Shown here: positions 9,948 to 20,514 of the stretch, in pieces
Layout: every line of letters begins with the position of its first letter
Position numbering within the stretch: the stretch's first letter is position 1
Assembly: GCA_021780115.1 (NCBI GenBank)
Contig: JAJXZI010000339.1
Span: forward strand, 1-46,193
Origin: a bacterium
GTDB taxonomy: Bacteria; Verrucomicrobiota; Verrucomicrobiia; Limisphaerales; JAJXZI01
Length of the DNA: 46,193 bases
Direction: 5' to 3'
Program-made: the position numbers and the translations under genes
The notes under the pieces: generated by a model
Database searches by the model: none
Told to the model about the DNA's origin: nothing
The model's input: the letters and a program-made list of their open reading frames with translations, nothing else

Positions 9948-11930
9948 ATGTCAGAGCCCAACAAAACCGTTTCCACCAGTTCGCTCATGCAGGAAAACCG
10001 GACGTTCCCGCCGTCGCCCGAAGTCGTCCAACGCGCCCACATCGACGCCGCGCGGTACCAGGCGATGTACCAGCGCTCCATCCAGGAGCCCGGCCCGTTC
10101 TGGCTGGAACAAGCCGGCACGCTGGAGTGGTTCAAGAAACCGACCGTCGGCCGCAAGTATGTCTGGGACACCGCGGCGCGCCAGATCGAGCACACCTGGT
10201 TCGAGGACGGCCAGCTCAACGTCGCCGTCAACTGCCTGGACCGCCACTTGAAGACCGCCACGCGCACCAAGCCGGCCATCATCTGGCAGGGCGAGCCGGA
10301 GAACGACGTGGTGACGCTGACCTACGAGCAGTTGCACCGCGAGGTCTGCAAATTCGCCAACGTGCTCAAGTCGCTCGGCATCGGCAAAGGCGACCGCGTC
10401 TCGGTTTACCTGCCGATGATCCCGGAGCTGCCCATCGTGATGCTCGCCTGCGCCCGGCTCGGCGCGATCCACTCGGTCGTCTTTGGCGGCTTCAGCGCCG
10501 ACGCGCTCGCCGGCCGGATCAACGACTCCGCCTGCAAGCTGCTGGTCACCTCGAACGTCTCGCTGCGCGCCGGCAAGAGCATCCCGCTCAAGACGATGGC
10601 GGACGAGGCGCTCAAGCAGACCGCCAGCGTGGAGAAGGTGATCGTCGTCAAGCGCAACGAGACGCCCTGCCACCTGACGCCGGGCCGCGATGTCTGGTAC
10701 CACGACCTCATGGCCCAGGCAGGCACCGATTGCCCGCCCGCCGTCAACCACGCCGAGGATCCGCTCTTCATCCTCTACACCTCCGGCTCCACCGGCAAAC
10801 CCAAGGGCGTCGTCCACACCACCGCCGGCTACCTGCTGCACTGCGCGCTCAGCCACAAATACATCTTCGACGTTCACGAGGACGACATCTACTGGTGTAC
10901 GGCGGACATCGGCTGGGTCACCGGCCACAGCTACATCTGCTACGGCCCGCTCTGCAACGGCGCGACCAGTCTCATGTTCGAGGGCGTGCCCACCTTCCCC
11001 GACGCCGGCCGTTTCTGGCAGATCGCCGCCAAGTTCAAGGTGACAGTCTTCTACACCGCGCCGACGGCGATCCGCTCGCTCATCCGGCTCGGCGAGGAAT
11101 GGCCGAACAAGCACGACCTGAGCACGCTCCGCACGCTCGGCTCGGTGGGCGAACCGATCAATCCCGAGGCCTGGATCTGGTATCACCGCGTCATCGGCAA
11201 AGGCCGCTGCCCCATCGTCGATACTTGGTGGCAGACCGAGACCGGCGGCATCCTCATCACGCCGTTGCCCGGCGCCCACGTGCTCAAACCCGGCAGCGCC
11301 AACCGCCCGTTCTTCGGCGTCGAGCCGTGTGTGCTGCGCGACGACGGCCAGCCCGTCGCGCCGAACGAAGGCGGCAAACTCTGCATCCAGAAGCCGTGGC
11401 CCGGCATGATGCGCACCACCTGGGGCGACCACGACCGGTTCATCGACACCTATTTCACGATGTATCCGAACATCTATTTCACCGGCGACGGCTGCCGGCT
11501 GGACGAGGAGGGCGATTACTGGCTGATGGGCCGCATCGACGACGTAGTGAACGTCTCCGGCCACCGCATCGGCACCGCCGAAGTCGAGAGCGCGCTGGTG
11601 AGTCATCCGAAAGTGGCCGAGGCCGCCGTGGCGCCGATGCCGCACGACATCAAAGGCCAGGGCCTCTATGCCTTCGTCACGCTCAAGGAAGGCGTGCATG
11701 AGAGCGAGGAACTCAAGAAGGAACTCGCCGGCCATGTCCGCAAGGAAATCGGGCCGATTGCCGTGCCGGACAAAATCCAGTTCGCGCCCGGCCTGCCGAA
11801 GACGCGTTCGGGCAAAATCATGCGCCGCATCCTGCGCAAGATCGCTGAGAACGCCGTGGACCAGATCGGCGACACCCAGACGCTGGCCGACCCGCACGTG
11901 GTCGAGGCGCTGGTGAAGGGCAAACAATAA
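9948..11930 (+). CDS. acs: Acetyl-CoA synthetase (acetate--CoA ligase)
   Basis: [52 protein letters not shown] preceded by AAAGGAACC. Confidence 0.96.
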   Translation: MSEPNKTVSTSSLMQENRTFPPSPEVVQRAHIDAARYQAMYQRSIQEPGPFWLEQAGTLEWFKKPTVGRKYVWDTAARQIEHTWFEDGQLNVAVNCLDRHLKTATRTKPAIIWQGEPENDVVTLTYEQLHREVCKFANVLKSLGIGKGDRVSVYLPMIPELPIVMLACARLGAIHSVVFGGFSADALAGRINDSACKLLVTSNVSLRAGKSIPLKTMADEALKQTASVEKVIVVKRNETPCHLTPGRDVWYHDLMAQAGTDCPPAVNHAEDPLFILYTSGSTGKPKGVVHTTAGYLLHCALSHKYIFDVHEDDIYWCTADIGWVTGHSYICYGPLCNGATSLMFEGVPTFPDAGRFWQIAAKFKVTVFYTAPTAIRSLIRLGEEWPNKHDLSTLRTLGSVGEPINPEAWIWYHRVIGKGRCPIVDTWWQTETGGILITPLPGAHVLKPGSANRPFFGVEPCVLRDDGQPVAPNEGGKLCIQKPWPGMMRTTWGDHDRFIDTYFTMYPNIYFTGDGCRLDEEGDYWLMGRIDDVVNVSGHRIGTAEVESALVSHPKVAEAAVAPMPHDIKGQGLYAFVTLKEGVHESEELKKELAGHVRKEIGPIAVPDKIQFAPGLPKTRSGKIMRRILRKIAENAVDQIGDTQTLADPHVVEALVKGKQ

Positions 11931-11936
11931 ACCAAT

Positions 11937-11961
11937 CCCTCGGCGCCCGGTGCGTCGAGGG
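11937..11961 (+). terminator. Hairpin downstream of acs (terminator-like, no U-tract)
   Basis: CCCTCGGCGC-ccggt-GCGTCGAGGG, 10-bp stem with one G-T pair, 7 nt after the TAA. Confidence 0.4.
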
Positions 11962-11968
11962 AAACAGC

Positions 11969-11996
11969 GCCGCCGGGGGTGCGATGCCCCGGCGGC
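11969..11996. repeat. Perfect 10-bp stem hairpin
   Basis: GCCGCCGGGG-gtgcgatg-CCCCGGCGGC. Confidence 0.6.
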
Positions 11997-12054
11997 TGCC
12001 TGAGTGTCTTCGGACAGCCGGAACCGGACTTCGGGACCGGGGCGTTGAAGATGA

Positions 12055-12128
12055 AACGCAGAGACGCAGAAAACACTGAGAGCCGCGGAGAAGAGAGGTT
12101 CTCTGGGACTCCTCTGCGCCTCCGCGTT
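12055..12128. repeat. Inverted-repeat element
   Basis: AACGCAGAGACGCAGA (12055-12070) versus reverse complement of TCTGCGCCTCCGCGTT (12113-12128), 14/16 matching. Confidence 0.6.
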
Positions 12129-12213
12129 GCGCCAACGACCTCGCCCGGCGTCACTGGCGGCTTCCGTTGCAGGCTTCTGGCTTTGAATTTTGGACTTCGA
12201 ACCCTGAACTCCC

Positions 12214-13530
12214 ATGACAACTGAAACCAGTCCCCAGACACCGGCGACCCATCGTGGCTGGCTCGTCACCTTCGCCGGCACCGGCATCAACCTCGCCCTC
12301 GGCGTGCTCTACGCCTGGAGCATCTTCAAGGGCGCCATCCAGAAAGATTTCGGCTGGGAGGCCGCGTCGCTCAACGACCCCTACTCGGTCTGCTGCCTGG
12401 TCTTCGCCTTCTCGATGATCCTGGCCGGCCGGTGCCAGGACAAGTTCGGCCCGCGCCTCACGGCCTTCGTCGGCGGGCTGCTCGTGGGCCTGGGATTCTT
12501 TGTCGCGTCCCGCACGACCGGCTATTGGTCGTGGGTCATCGGCTTTGGCGGGCTGGCGGGCATGGGCATTGGTTTTGGTTACTCATCGGCCACGCCGCCC
12601 GCGCTCAAATGGTTCCCGCCGGCGCGGACCGGCCTGATCGCCGGCCTGGTGGTCGCGGGCTTTGGGCTGGCGTCGGTCTATATCGCGCCGCTGTCAAAGC
12701 ATCTGCTGGCGACGCGCGGCGTGTTGCCGGCGATGCAGTTCTACAGCGTCGCGTTCCTGATCGTCGTGTGCGGACTCTCGTTGTTGCTCGCCAATCCGCC
12801 GCCGGGCTACGTCGCGGCGTCGAGCGGGCCAGGCATTTCGCCTGTCTCTGGGAGGCGGGAAGCCCGTCCTGCCTTGAGCGCCACGCCTACGGAGATGCTC
12901 CGCACGCCGACTTTCTACCTGCTTTGGGTCATCTACTTTATCGGCGCCGGCGCCGGTCTCATGGTAATCAGCAGCCTCAGCGGCATGGCCACGAAGAGCC
13001 TGGGGGGGGCGGCCTTTGTGGCCGTGGCCGTGCTCGCGATCGGCAACGCCGCCGGGCGCATCCTGGCGGGGATCCTCTCCGACAAGATCGGGCGGCGCTG
13101 GACCCTGATGCTGGTCCTGCTCATCCAGGCGACGCTCATGTTCATCGCGATTCCGGTGACCGCCGCCAAAGACACGGCGGCGGTGGTGATCGTGCTCGTC
13201 GCCGCGCTGATCGGCGCGAACTACGGCGCGAACCTTTCGCTTTTCCCCTCGTTCACGAAGGACTTATGGGGGCTGAAGAGTTTCGGCGTGAACTACGGCC
13301 TGGTCTTCACCGCGTGGGGCGTGGGCGGCTTCGTGTTGAGCCGCTGGCAGCAAATGCTCACCTCCCGGAGCGGCGGCAGCTACACCAGTTCGTTCCTCAC
13401 CGCCGGTGTCCTGCTCCTCGTGGGCGCCGGGCTGACGCTGTTGTTGAAGCCGAAGCAAACCACGCCGGCGCCCGTCGCCGCGGGATCCGCGCCCGTGGAG
13501 CGGCGTGGCGAAGCGGCGTCGGTGAAGTGA
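12214..13530 (+). CDS. MFS transporter, OFA (oxalate/formate antiporter) type
   Basis: GWLVTFAGTGINLALGVLYAWSIFKGAIQKDFGWEAASLNDPYSVCCLVFAFSMILAGRCQDKFGPR; multiple TM helices. Confidence 0.9.
   Translation: MTTETSPQTPATHRGWLVTFAGTGINLALGVLYAWSIFKGAIQKDFGWEAASLNDPYSVCCLVFAFSMILAGRCQDKFGPRLTAFVGGLLVGLGFFVASRTTGYWSWVIGFGGLAGMGIGFGYSSATPPALKWFPPARTGLIAGLVVAGFGLASVYIAPLSKHLLATRGVLPAMQFYSVAFLIVVCGLSLLLANPPPGYVAASSGPGISPVSGRREARPALSATPTEMLRTPTFYLLWVIYFIGAGAGLMVISSLSGMATKSLGGAAFVAVAVLAIGNAAGRILAGILSDKIGRRWTLMLVLLIQATLMFIAIPVTAAKDTAAVVIVLVAALIGANYGANLSLFPSFTKDLWGLKSFGVNYGLVFTAWGVGGFVLSRWQQMLTSRSGGSYTSSFLTAGVLLLVGAGLTLLLKPKQTTPAPVAAGSAPVERRGEAASVK
12822..12880. repeat. In-frame hairpin repeat inside the MFS gene (central loop)
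   Basis: CAGGC-atttc-GCCTG then GGCGGG-aag-CCCGTC; encodes atypical SGPGISPVSGRREARPALS. Confidence 0.5.
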
Positions 13531-13576
13531 CGCGCGCCTCCGCACAGACACCACCCAACCCGAACCGTAGAGTTCC

Positions 13577-14935
13577 ATGAAATCAATCGTTGCCGAGTCG
13601 GTCCGACGCCCCCCCACCTTCACCCCGCTCCGCGGCGCCGCCGCGCTGGCCGCGCTTTCCGCCTCGCTGGCGCCCGCTCCCGCGGCGAACACCAACTTCG
13701 CCTTCAAAGCCGAGGCGAGCGTCCAGGAGACGTACGACAGCAACGTGTATCTCCAGGACGTCACACCGCACTTCAACCCCGCGCTGGTGCATCCCGGGGC
13801 CGTCCTAGCCCAACCGCTCTACGGCTCGTTCGTCAACACCGCCACGCCGCGTCTGGCCTTCGACTACCAGCCGGACGACGCCTTCCACGCCGCCGTGAGT
13901 TACGCGCCCGAGGTGGTGATTTTCGACCGGGCCTCCTCGGAGGATCACGTCACCCACCGCGGCGTCGTCAACCTCGGCGGCCAGACCGGCGCGCTGACGT
14001 GGGAGCAGGCGGACAATTTCACCTGGATTGACGGCAACGATTACGGCCTGGACTTCGGCGGGCCGGGCATGGCGCCGGCCATCGGCGGCATTCCCACCCG
14101 CGACCGTCGCTCGGCCTTCATTTACCGCGGCGGGTTGAAGCTGACATACACCCTGGACAAATGGTTCCTGCGCCCGGTGGCGAGCGGTTACATCCACGAC
14201 TTCTTCACTCAGCAAATCCCCAATGTCGCCACGCCCGGCTTCGCCGGCTACGACCCTTACTATGAAAACTACGTGGACCGCAAGGATGTCAACGGTGGCT
14301 TGGACGTGGGCTACCAAGTCCTGGACAAGACGTGGCTCGTCGCCGGCTACCGTTATGGCTCCCAGTTCACCGGCAATCTTATCGGCGCCACGCTTAACGG
14401 CGTGCCGCTCCACTATGACAGCCTCTATCATCGCCTGCTGGTCGGCGTGGAAGGCCAGCCCACCGACTGGGCCAAACTCACCACGGCGCTGGGACCGGAG
14501 TTGCACCACTTCACCGACGTCACCGCGCCGAAATTCAACCGGAACCTGGTGGCGATGTACATTGACGCCTGCGGCGCGTTCCAGTTGACGAAACAAGACA
14601 CGCTGACGCTGCTGGCCAAACGCTTCCTCCAGCCATCCTACGCCAGCGCCTCGGTCTATAACGACGTGACTTACAACATCAACTGGCGGCGCCGGCTGAA
14701 CGACCATTTCAATTGCGGCGCCGGCTTCCAAGCCTACGAAGGCGACTGGGCCGCGCCGATCATCCGCGACGACTGGATTTACACCGCCAACGCCTCCCTG
14801 AGCTATAGCTACGACAAGCACTGGGGCGGCGAGTTGGGTTACTCCTATGATTTCGCGCTCAGCCAGTTCCCGGGCTTTGCCGGCCGCGGCTTCACCCGGC
14901 ACATGGTCTGGCTGGGAGTCAAATACACCCTCTGA
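13577..14935 (+). CDS. Outer-membrane beta-barrel protein
   Basis: Signal peptide, [12 protein letters not shown] start, alternating aromatic strands, terminal [12 protein letters not shown]. Confidence 0.75.
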   Translation: MKSIVAESVRRPPTFTPLRGAAALAALSASLAPAPAANTNFAFKAEASVQETYDSNVYLQDVTPHFNPALVHPGAVLAQPLYGSFVNTATPRLAFDYQPDDAFHAAVSYAPEVVIFDRASSEDHVTHRGVVNLGGQTGALTWEQADNFTWIDGNDYGLDFGGPGMAPAIGGIPTRDRRSAFIYRGGLKLTYTLDKWFLRPVASGYIHDFFTQQIPNVATPGFAGYDPYYENYVDRKDVNGGLDVGYQVLDKTWLVAGYRYGSQFTGNLIGATLNGVPLHYDSLYHRLLVGVEGQPTDWAKLTTALGPELHHFTDVTAPKFNRNLVAMYIDACGAFQLTKQDTLTLLAKRFLQPSYASASVYNDVTYNINWRRRLNDHFNCGAGFQAYEGDWAAPIIRDDWIYTANASLSYSYDKHWGGELGYSYDFALSQFPGFAGRGFTRHMVWLGVKYTL

Positions 14936-15039
14936 GCCGCGCCGCGTTGGCGGACGGCGCCGGCCAGACGCGCGGCGCTTTCCCCGCCGGCGAACAATCT
15001 CCTTTCCCGGCGCGCGGCGTGTGTCCTACCCTCCGCGTG

Positions 15040-15837
15040 ATGAATCCTGCGGCCTTGATCACCGGCGCGTCGCGCGGCATTGGACGCGGCATCGCCTTGG
15101 AGTTGGCGCGCCTCGGCTACGACCTCATCGTCAACTACGCCGCCCACGAAACCGCCGCCCGGCAGACCGCCACCGACTGCGTGGCGGCAGCGAACTCCGC
15201 CGGCCACGCCCTCCGCGTTGAGACCTGCCAGGCGGACATCAGCCTTGCCGCCGATCGAGCGAAGCTCCTTGCATTCACCCGGCAGCGATTCGGCCGGCTG
15301 GACCTGCTGGTGAACAACGCCGGCATCGCGCCAACGGTGCGCGCCGACTTGCTCGACGCCAGCGAGGAGAGCTTTGACCGCCTCATCGCCCTCAACGTCA
15401 AAGGCCCGTATTTTCTCACTCAACTCGTCGCGCGCTGGATGATCGCGCAACGCGCGGCTGGCATTCTGCCACCGGGGGCCGGCCCGAAAATCATCACCAT
15501 CTCCTCCATCAGCGCCTACACCGCCTCGACGAATCGCGGCGACTACTGTGTTTCCAAGGCCGCGCTTTCCATGCTCACGCCGCTCTTCGCCGCGCGCCTG
15601 GCCGAACACGGCATCTGGGTCTATGAAATCCGCCCCGGCCTCGTCGCCACCGACATGACCGAGCCGGTGAAGGCAAAGTATGACCCACTCATCGCCGAGG
15701 GTCTGACGCCGATCCGGCGCTGGGGCACGCCGGAAGACGTGGGCAAAGCCGTCGTGGCGATCGCGCAGAACTTACTGCCGTTCAGCACCGGCGAGGTGAT
15801 CAACGTGGACGGCGGGTTTCACTTGCGGCGGCTGTGA
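15040..15837 (+). CDS. SDR family oxidoreductase (3-ketoacyl-ACP reductase-like)
   Basis: [52 protein letters not shown]. Confidence 0.92.
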   Translation: MNPAALITGASRGIGRGIALELARLGYDLIVNYAAHETAARQTATDCVAAANSAGHALRVETCQADISLAADRAKLLAFTRQRFGRLDLLVNNAGIAPTVRADLLDASEESFDRLIALNVKGPYFLTQLVARWMIAQRAAGILPPGAGPKIITISSISAYTASTNRGDYCVSKAALSMLTPLFAARLAEHGIWVYEIRPGLVATDMTEPVKAKYDPLIAEGLTPIRRWGTPEDVGKAVVAIAQNLLPFSTGEVINVDGGFHLRRL

Positions 15838-15898
15838 ACGGAGCTGGCTGCGGGAACGTGCTCGACGCCGGAGGGCGGATTCTGGCAAGTAGAGCGGC

Positions 15899-16882
15899 GT
15901 GATTATCAGCCGGACCCCCTTGCGGATGAGTTTCGTGGGCGGCGGCAGCGATCTGCCGGTGTTCGCCCGCCGCTTCGGCGGCGCGGTCGTCTCCACGGCG
16001 ATCGACCAGTTCGTCTATGTCACGGTCAACCCGAAGTTCGACGAGAAAATCCGGGTCAGCTATTCCCGCACCGAGGAGGCCCGCTCCGTGGACCGCATCC
16101 GGCATCCGTTGGTGCGCGAGGCCATGCGGCTGCTCCGGATCGACGGCGGGATTGAGATCACGTCCATCGCCGACATTCCGGCCAAAGGCACCGGGCTGGG
16201 CAGTTCCAGTTCGTTCACGGTCGGCCTGCTCCACGCGCTGCACGCCTACGCCGAACGTTACGCCAGCGCCGAGCAACTCGCCCGGCAGGCCTGCGAGATC
16301 GAGATCGAGCGCTGCGGCGAGCCGATTGGCCGGCAGGACCAATACGCCGCGGCCTTCGGCGGGCTGAATTTCATCCAGTTCCACCCCGACGATTCCGTCA
16401 CCGTGGAGCCGATCATCTGCCGGCGCGAGACGATCCGGCAACTCCAGGCCCACCTGCTGACGTTCTACACCGGTCTGACGCGCAGCGCCGCCAGCATCCT
16501 GCACCAGCAGCAGGGCGCGGTCGCCAGCGAGAGGAAAAAGCAGGCGGTGATGCGCCGCATGGTGGCCCTGGCCCATCAACTCTGGCGGGAACTGCAACAA
16601 AACCGCGTGGCCGCGTTTGGGGAAATCATCCACGAAAACTGGCTTTTGAAAAAGAGCCTGGCCCGCGGCATCAGCAACGAGCGGATCGACGATTGGTACG
16701 CCCGGGCCCGCCAGGCCGGCGCGCTCGGCGGCAAACTGCTCGGCGCCGGCGCGGGCGGCTTCCTGATGTTCTACGCGCCGCCGGAGCGGCACGACGCCAT
16801 CGCGCGGGCGCTGCCCCGGCTGCGCCGCATGGATTTCCACTTCGAGCCGCAGGGCAGCCGGATCATCTTCGTGCATCACTGA
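15899..16882 (+). CDS. GHMP kinase, D-glycero-D-manno-heptose 7-phosphate kinase-like
   Basis: IISRTPLRMSFVGGGSDLP, KGTGLGSSSSFTVGLLHAL, GALGGKLLGAGAGGFLMFY. Confidence 0.88.
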   Translation: MIISRTPLRMSFVGGGSDLPVFARRFGGAVVSTAIDQFVYVTVNPKFDEKIRVSYSRTEEARSVDRIRHPLVREAMRLLRIDGGIEITSIADIPAKGTGLGSSSSFTVGLLHALHAYAERYASAEQLARQACEIEIERCGEPIGRQDQYAAAFGGLNFIQFHPDDSVTVEPIICRRETIRQLQAHLLTFYTGLTRSAASILHQQQGAVASERKKQAVMRRMVALAHQLWRELQQNRVAAFGEIIHENWLLKKSLARGISNERIDDWYARARQAGALGGKLLGAGAGGFLMFYAPPERHDAIARALPRLRRMDFHFEPQGSRIIFVHH

Positions 16883-16892
16883 TGCGGCCGGG

Positions 16893-16921
16893 TTGACCCG
16901 CGCCCGCGCCGCTCCTACCCT
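16893..16921 (+). promoter_or_regulatory. Predicted promoter: TTGACC-N17-TACCCT
   Basis: -10 ends 12 nt before the ATG at 16934. Confidence 0.55.
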
Positions 16922-16933
16922 GCCGCGAAGCCG

Positions 16934-17818
16934 ATGACCAAAGGCAAGCAAGTGGCCGTGACGGTGGCCTCCGGGCCGCCGGCCGAAAAGCTGGATTACA
17001 CCTTCACCAGCTTCGCGCAGAACCCGTTCCTGGAACTGCACGCCTTCATCGTGGACACCCGGCTGCCGGAACGCCGGCTGCCGGGCGTCACCTATCACCT
17101 GAAGGCGCCGGACCCGGCCTTCTCGCATCCGATGCGGGACCTGTATTATCGGCGGTGGAGTTTCCTGGACGAACTGGACGCGGAGTTTGCGCTGGTGGTG
17201 GACAACGGCGACGTGCTTTGCCTGCAGCCGATGCCGGAAATCCCCGCGCTGCTGCGCGGGGCGGCCGTGGCCGCCGCCGTCGAGCACGAAGGCGGGCGTT
17301 ATCTGGCCGGGCAGAAATACGTGAGCTGCTACCTCAACGCCGGCGTCACCTTCTGGGACGTGCCGGCGAGCCGGGAGATCCGCCGCCAGATCGTGGCGCG
17401 CGGCCGGGCGCGCTTCCGCAGCGTGGAAGACCAACTGACGCTGAACGAGGTCCTGCACACGCTCTACTGGGACCAACTGGTGATTTTGCCCAGCCAATTC
17501 AACTACCGCGCCGACCTTGACCACGGCCGCAGAGGTTGGCCCGTGGTGGATTCACTCGACGGCGTTGTCATTTACCACAATCCCTTTGGCATCGCGACCG
17601 CCAAGGAACTCCGCCCCGTAAAGCCACGCGCTGTGCTGTCCGAACTTGAGGCGGATACGAGGCCACTGACGCGGCGCGAGCAATTCTGGCGGCAGATGGC
17701 ACACCGCCGGGAGCCGCATTTCATGCATCACTCGCTGTTCAAAGATCTCTTGGATGCGCGGAAAGGCGGCTTGATCAGGATCCTCAGGGCCTTTTGGGGG
17801 AGCGCCCGCGGCAAATAG
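16934..17818 (+). CDS. Putative GT-A-type glycosyltransferase (GT8-like)
   Basis: ALVVDNGDVLCLQPMPEIPALL, YVSCYLNAGVTFWDV, EDQLTLNEVL. Confidence 0.6.
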   Translation: MTKGKQVAVTVASGPPAEKLDYTFTSFAQNPFLELHAFIVDTRLPERRLPGVTYHLKAPDPAFSHPMRDLYYRRWSFLDELDAEFALVVDNGDVLCLQPMPEIPALLRGAAVAAAVEHEGGRYLAGQKYVSCYLNAGVTFWDVPASREIRRQIVARGRARFRSVEDQLTLNEVLHTLYWDQLVILPSQFNYRADLDHGRRGWPVVDSLDGVVIYHNPFGIATAKELRPVKPRAVLSELEADTRPLTRREQFWRQMAHRREPHFMHHSLFKDLLDARKGGLIRILRAFWGSARGK

Positions 17819-17919
17819 GCGAGACCTCGCCGCGCAACGCGCTGGCCGGGCGGACATCTGGGGTTGATCTCCTCCACCGGTATTCAGCTTACCTGCCCCG
17901 GTCTGCAAAATCGGCAACG

Positions 17920-17948
17920 TTGACCACCCGGGGCACAGGTGCTACCTT
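17920..17948 (+). promoter_or_regulatory. Predicted promoter: TTGACC-N17-TACCTT
   Basis: Upstream of the prepilin-like ORF at 18003. Confidence 0.55.
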
Positions 17949-18002
17949 CTCGCAACTTCTGATTGCCAGCAAATTCGTGCTGGAACCATCAAAGACTAGA
18001 AT

Positions 18003-18776
18003 ATGCAAGACCTTCGCAACCCCGGCAGGCGATGGGGAACAAGCGCCTGCGGGCCACAAACTGTGCCCCGCTTTGCCGTGCCCGACAAAACGGCGTTCAC
18101 TTTGATTGAACTCCTCGTGGTCATCGCCATTATCGCCATCCTCGCCGCCCTGCTTCTGCCCTCGCTCAGTACGGCGAAGAACTCCGCCGCCCGGACGCAA
18201 TGCCTGAACAACCTGAAGCAGGTGGGAGCCGCGATGCTGCTGTACACTCAGGACAGCGGGGATTACTTCCCGACGCATGATGAATGGCCGACCTACGGCG
18301 GACAACGGGGCGATAGTTCTTTGTACAGCGCAAACCTGTATGATGTCACCAACCGGCCGCTCAATGTCTATGCCGGAAACGTGGGGGTCTTCCACTGTCC
18401 TCGCGACAAGGGTGATGCTTTTTATGGTGTCAGCACTTCCTGCTGGCAGGCCTATGGCACCAGCTATTTGGTGGAGTTCGGAGAAGACAATTTCCGGATA
18501 AGCTATGTGACGGCGAAACGCGGCGGAGGCTGGGGAGGCCCCCCCGTCAAGGCGGGAGCGTTGGTGCGGACGGCCAACAAGATCCTCTTGGGGGACTGGC
18601 CGATGCACCCCAACCGCCCGTTGAACGACCGGCGCACGCAATGGCACAACTTCGGAGACAAGCGCGCCTTTGACATCGTCTTTGCGGACGGCCATGCCGT
18701 TTATTGCACGTTCCCGCCGACGTACACCGCTGCGGACCAAGGGATGCCCGGCGATCCGAACTATCTTTGGTGGTGA
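18003..18776 (+). CDS. Prepilin-type N-terminal cleavage/methylation domain protein
   Basis: [62 protein letters not shown]. Confidence 0.88.
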   Translation: MQDLRNPGRRWGTSACGPQTVPRFAVPDKTAFTLIELLVVIAIIAILAALLLPSLSTAKNSAARTQCLNNLKQVGAAMLLYTQDSGDYFPTHDEWPTYGGQRGDSSLYSANLYDVTNRPLNVYAGNVGVFHCPRDKGDAFYGVSTSCWQAYGTSYLVEFGEDNFRISYVTAKRGGGWGGPPVKAGALVRTANKILLGDWPMHPNRPLNDRRTQWHNFGDKRAFDIVFADGHAVYCTFPPTYTAADQGMPGDPNYLWW

Positions 18777-18851
18777 GCCGTAGTTTCGTCCCAACAGGGA
18801 CCGCGCAGGGTGGCTTCAGCGCGAAAGGCTCCGGGCAATTCCGCCGCAGGG

Positions 18852-19361
18852 TCAAATCTTCTCCAACTCGAAGTACACGTTGTCGTACAGGTTGAACAGG
18901 AAGTACCGCAACACGCTGCGCAGAGGAATCAGGTTCCGCAACTTGTGGCGCAGGGATTTCCTGTGGGCCACAAGATTGGCTTTCAAGATGCGGAAGCGAT
19001 AGGGCGTGTAGAAGCTGTATTCGAAGCCGTCGCTGAAGTAATTCATGGTGGCTTCGGTAAAAAAATGTTTGTGGGTCGGATCCTGGAACGCCCAATCACT
19101 CTTGGCGTAGGGCACAATGATCCGCAGGGTCCCGCGCACCCGGAGGATGCGGTGTAGTTCTCCCATGACCCGCGGGATGTCTTCCAAGTGCTCGAGAACG
19201 TTGTCCATGAAGATCTCGGTGGCGGAATCGGCCTCCAGCGGATAGGGAAACGTGTCCAGGTCGAAATACCGGTCGGCCTTGACCCGCGGGTTGACGTCAC
19301 AGTTGAGATAGTCCTCCAAGTACTGGCGGCCGCAGCCGAGGTTGATGCGGAGAGGTTTCAT
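18852..19361 (-). CDS. SAM-dependent methyltransferase
   Basis: LRINLGCGRQYLEDYLNCDVNP...EIFMDNVLEHLEDIPRVMGELHRILRVRGTLRIIVPY. Confidence 0.88.
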   Translation of the reverse strand: MKPLRINLGCGRQYLEDYLNCDVNPRVKADRYFDLDTFPYPLEADSATEIFMDNVLEHLEDIPRVMGELHRILRVRGTLRIIVPYAKSDWAFQDPTHKHFFTEATMNYFSDGFEYSFYTPYRFRILKANLVAHRKSLRHKLRNLIPLRSVLRYFLFNLYDNVYFELEKI

Positions 19362-19379
19362 GGCAGTTGCAGCCGCAGA

Positions 19380-20483
19380 CTATGGTGAAGTGAGAACGCC
19401 GGCAAAAAATTTCTCGTAGCGTTCCGCCAGCGAATCCCAACTGAAGGCGCGGACCCAGGACTTGGCGGCCCGGCCCAGGGCGGCGCGGCGGGCGGGATCG
19501 CGGGCCAGCTCCAGCATCGCTTGGCCGAAGGCGGAGACGTCGAAGGGCGGCACCTTCACGCAGCACGACGCCGGCAGCCACGCCAGTTCCGGGATCGAAA
19601 ACAGCACGATCGGAACGCCGTAGCAGGCCGCTTCCAACAGCGTCAACGGAAAGCCCTCGAAGCGCGACGGCATTACGAGGAACATCGCCCGGCGGAACGT
19701 TTCGGCTTTTTGCCTGTCTTGGACCCGCCCCACCAGGAGCACCCGCGCCGCCAGGCCCCATTCCTGGATTCGCCGCTGCAGAAGATCCTCATCCCGCGCA
19801 ATGCCGGAGCCAGCGATGACCAGCGGCGGCGCCAACTCGGCTGCCACTTGCCGGTAGGCATCCACCAGCATGTCCAGCCCCTTCTGTTCCACGTCCAAGC
19901 GCCCCAGAAACAGGATGCTCTCCTCGGATTTCTCGACCGGCTGGTTGATCAAGGCCTGGTCCACGCCGTTCGGGATCACTTCCACCCGCATCCGTGCGTT
20001 GGCCCGGAGCAGTTCGGCCCGGATTGGTTCGGAAAGTGCGACGGCGTAGCGGTAAGTCTTCAAGCCCACCCGCTCCAAGACTTGAAACGGCAGTTTGTAT
20101 TTCTTTGCCATCGCCTTGCCGGGCAGATTCTGGGTGACAATGATGACCGGCTGGCGGGTGAAAAACTGGAGGCACGCCGTGGAGAATGGGGGCGTGAGGC
20201 TCTCAAACCAGACGGCGAAATCCCGGCGGGCCGCCTGGGCCGGCAAGGCGAAATGGAAGAAGATCTGCCCCAGCCGTGGTCCCCCCGCCGCTGAACCGAT
20301 CCGCTCATAACTCACGTTGTCCACCGTTTCATCCCGGCATCCGGGATACTTCCCGGTGAGCACCGTGACGTCATGTCGGGCGGCCAGCCTTCGAGCGATC
20401 TCGTGGATGGCCGCGGCCCCGCCGCCCGCGTAGAACGGGTTCTTGAGGTCGTCGTAGTTGGAAAAGATGATTTTCCGCCTCAT
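19380..20483 (-). CDS. Glycosyltransferase family 4/GT-B
   Basis: AAAIHEIARRLAARHDVTVLTG, VIPNGVDQALI, ILFLGRLDVEQKGLDMLVDAY, MPSRFEGFPLTLLEAACYGVPIV. Confidence 0.9.
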   Translation of the reverse strand: MRRKIIFSNYDDLKNPFYAGGGAAAIHEIARRLAARHDVTVLTGKYPGCRDETVDNVSYERIGSAAGGPRLGQIFFHFALPAQAARRDFAVWFESLTPPFSTACLQFFTRQPVIIVTQNLPGKAMAKKYKLPFQVLERVGLKTYRYAVALSEPIRAELLRANARMRVEVIPNGVDQALINQPVEKSEESILFLGRLDVEQKGLDMLVDAYRQVAAELAPPLVIAGSGIARDEDLLQRRIQEWGLAARVLLVGRVQDRQKAETFRRAMFLVMPSRFEGFPLTLLEAACYGVPIVLFSIPELAWLPASCCVKVPPFDVSAFGQAMLELARDPARRAALGRAAKSWVRAFSWDSLAERYEKFFAGVLTSP

Positions 20484-20514
20484 GGACGATGGACAAACGC
20501 GCGGAACTGCATCC

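Noticed and set aside
10127-11701. 524-aa plus-strand ORF overlapping acs
   Set aside because: Out-of-frame translation of acs; Arg-rich, no domains.
9951-12290. 779-aa minus-strand ORF
   Set aside because: Antisense shadow of acs in GC-rich DNA; low-complexity Arg/Gly/Ala/Val-rich translation and no recognisable motifs.
18003-18776. Prepilin-like gene as part of a novel pilus system
   Set aside because: Single prepilin-type gene with no secretion or pilus assembly genes adjacent; such genes are commonly numerous in this kind of genome.
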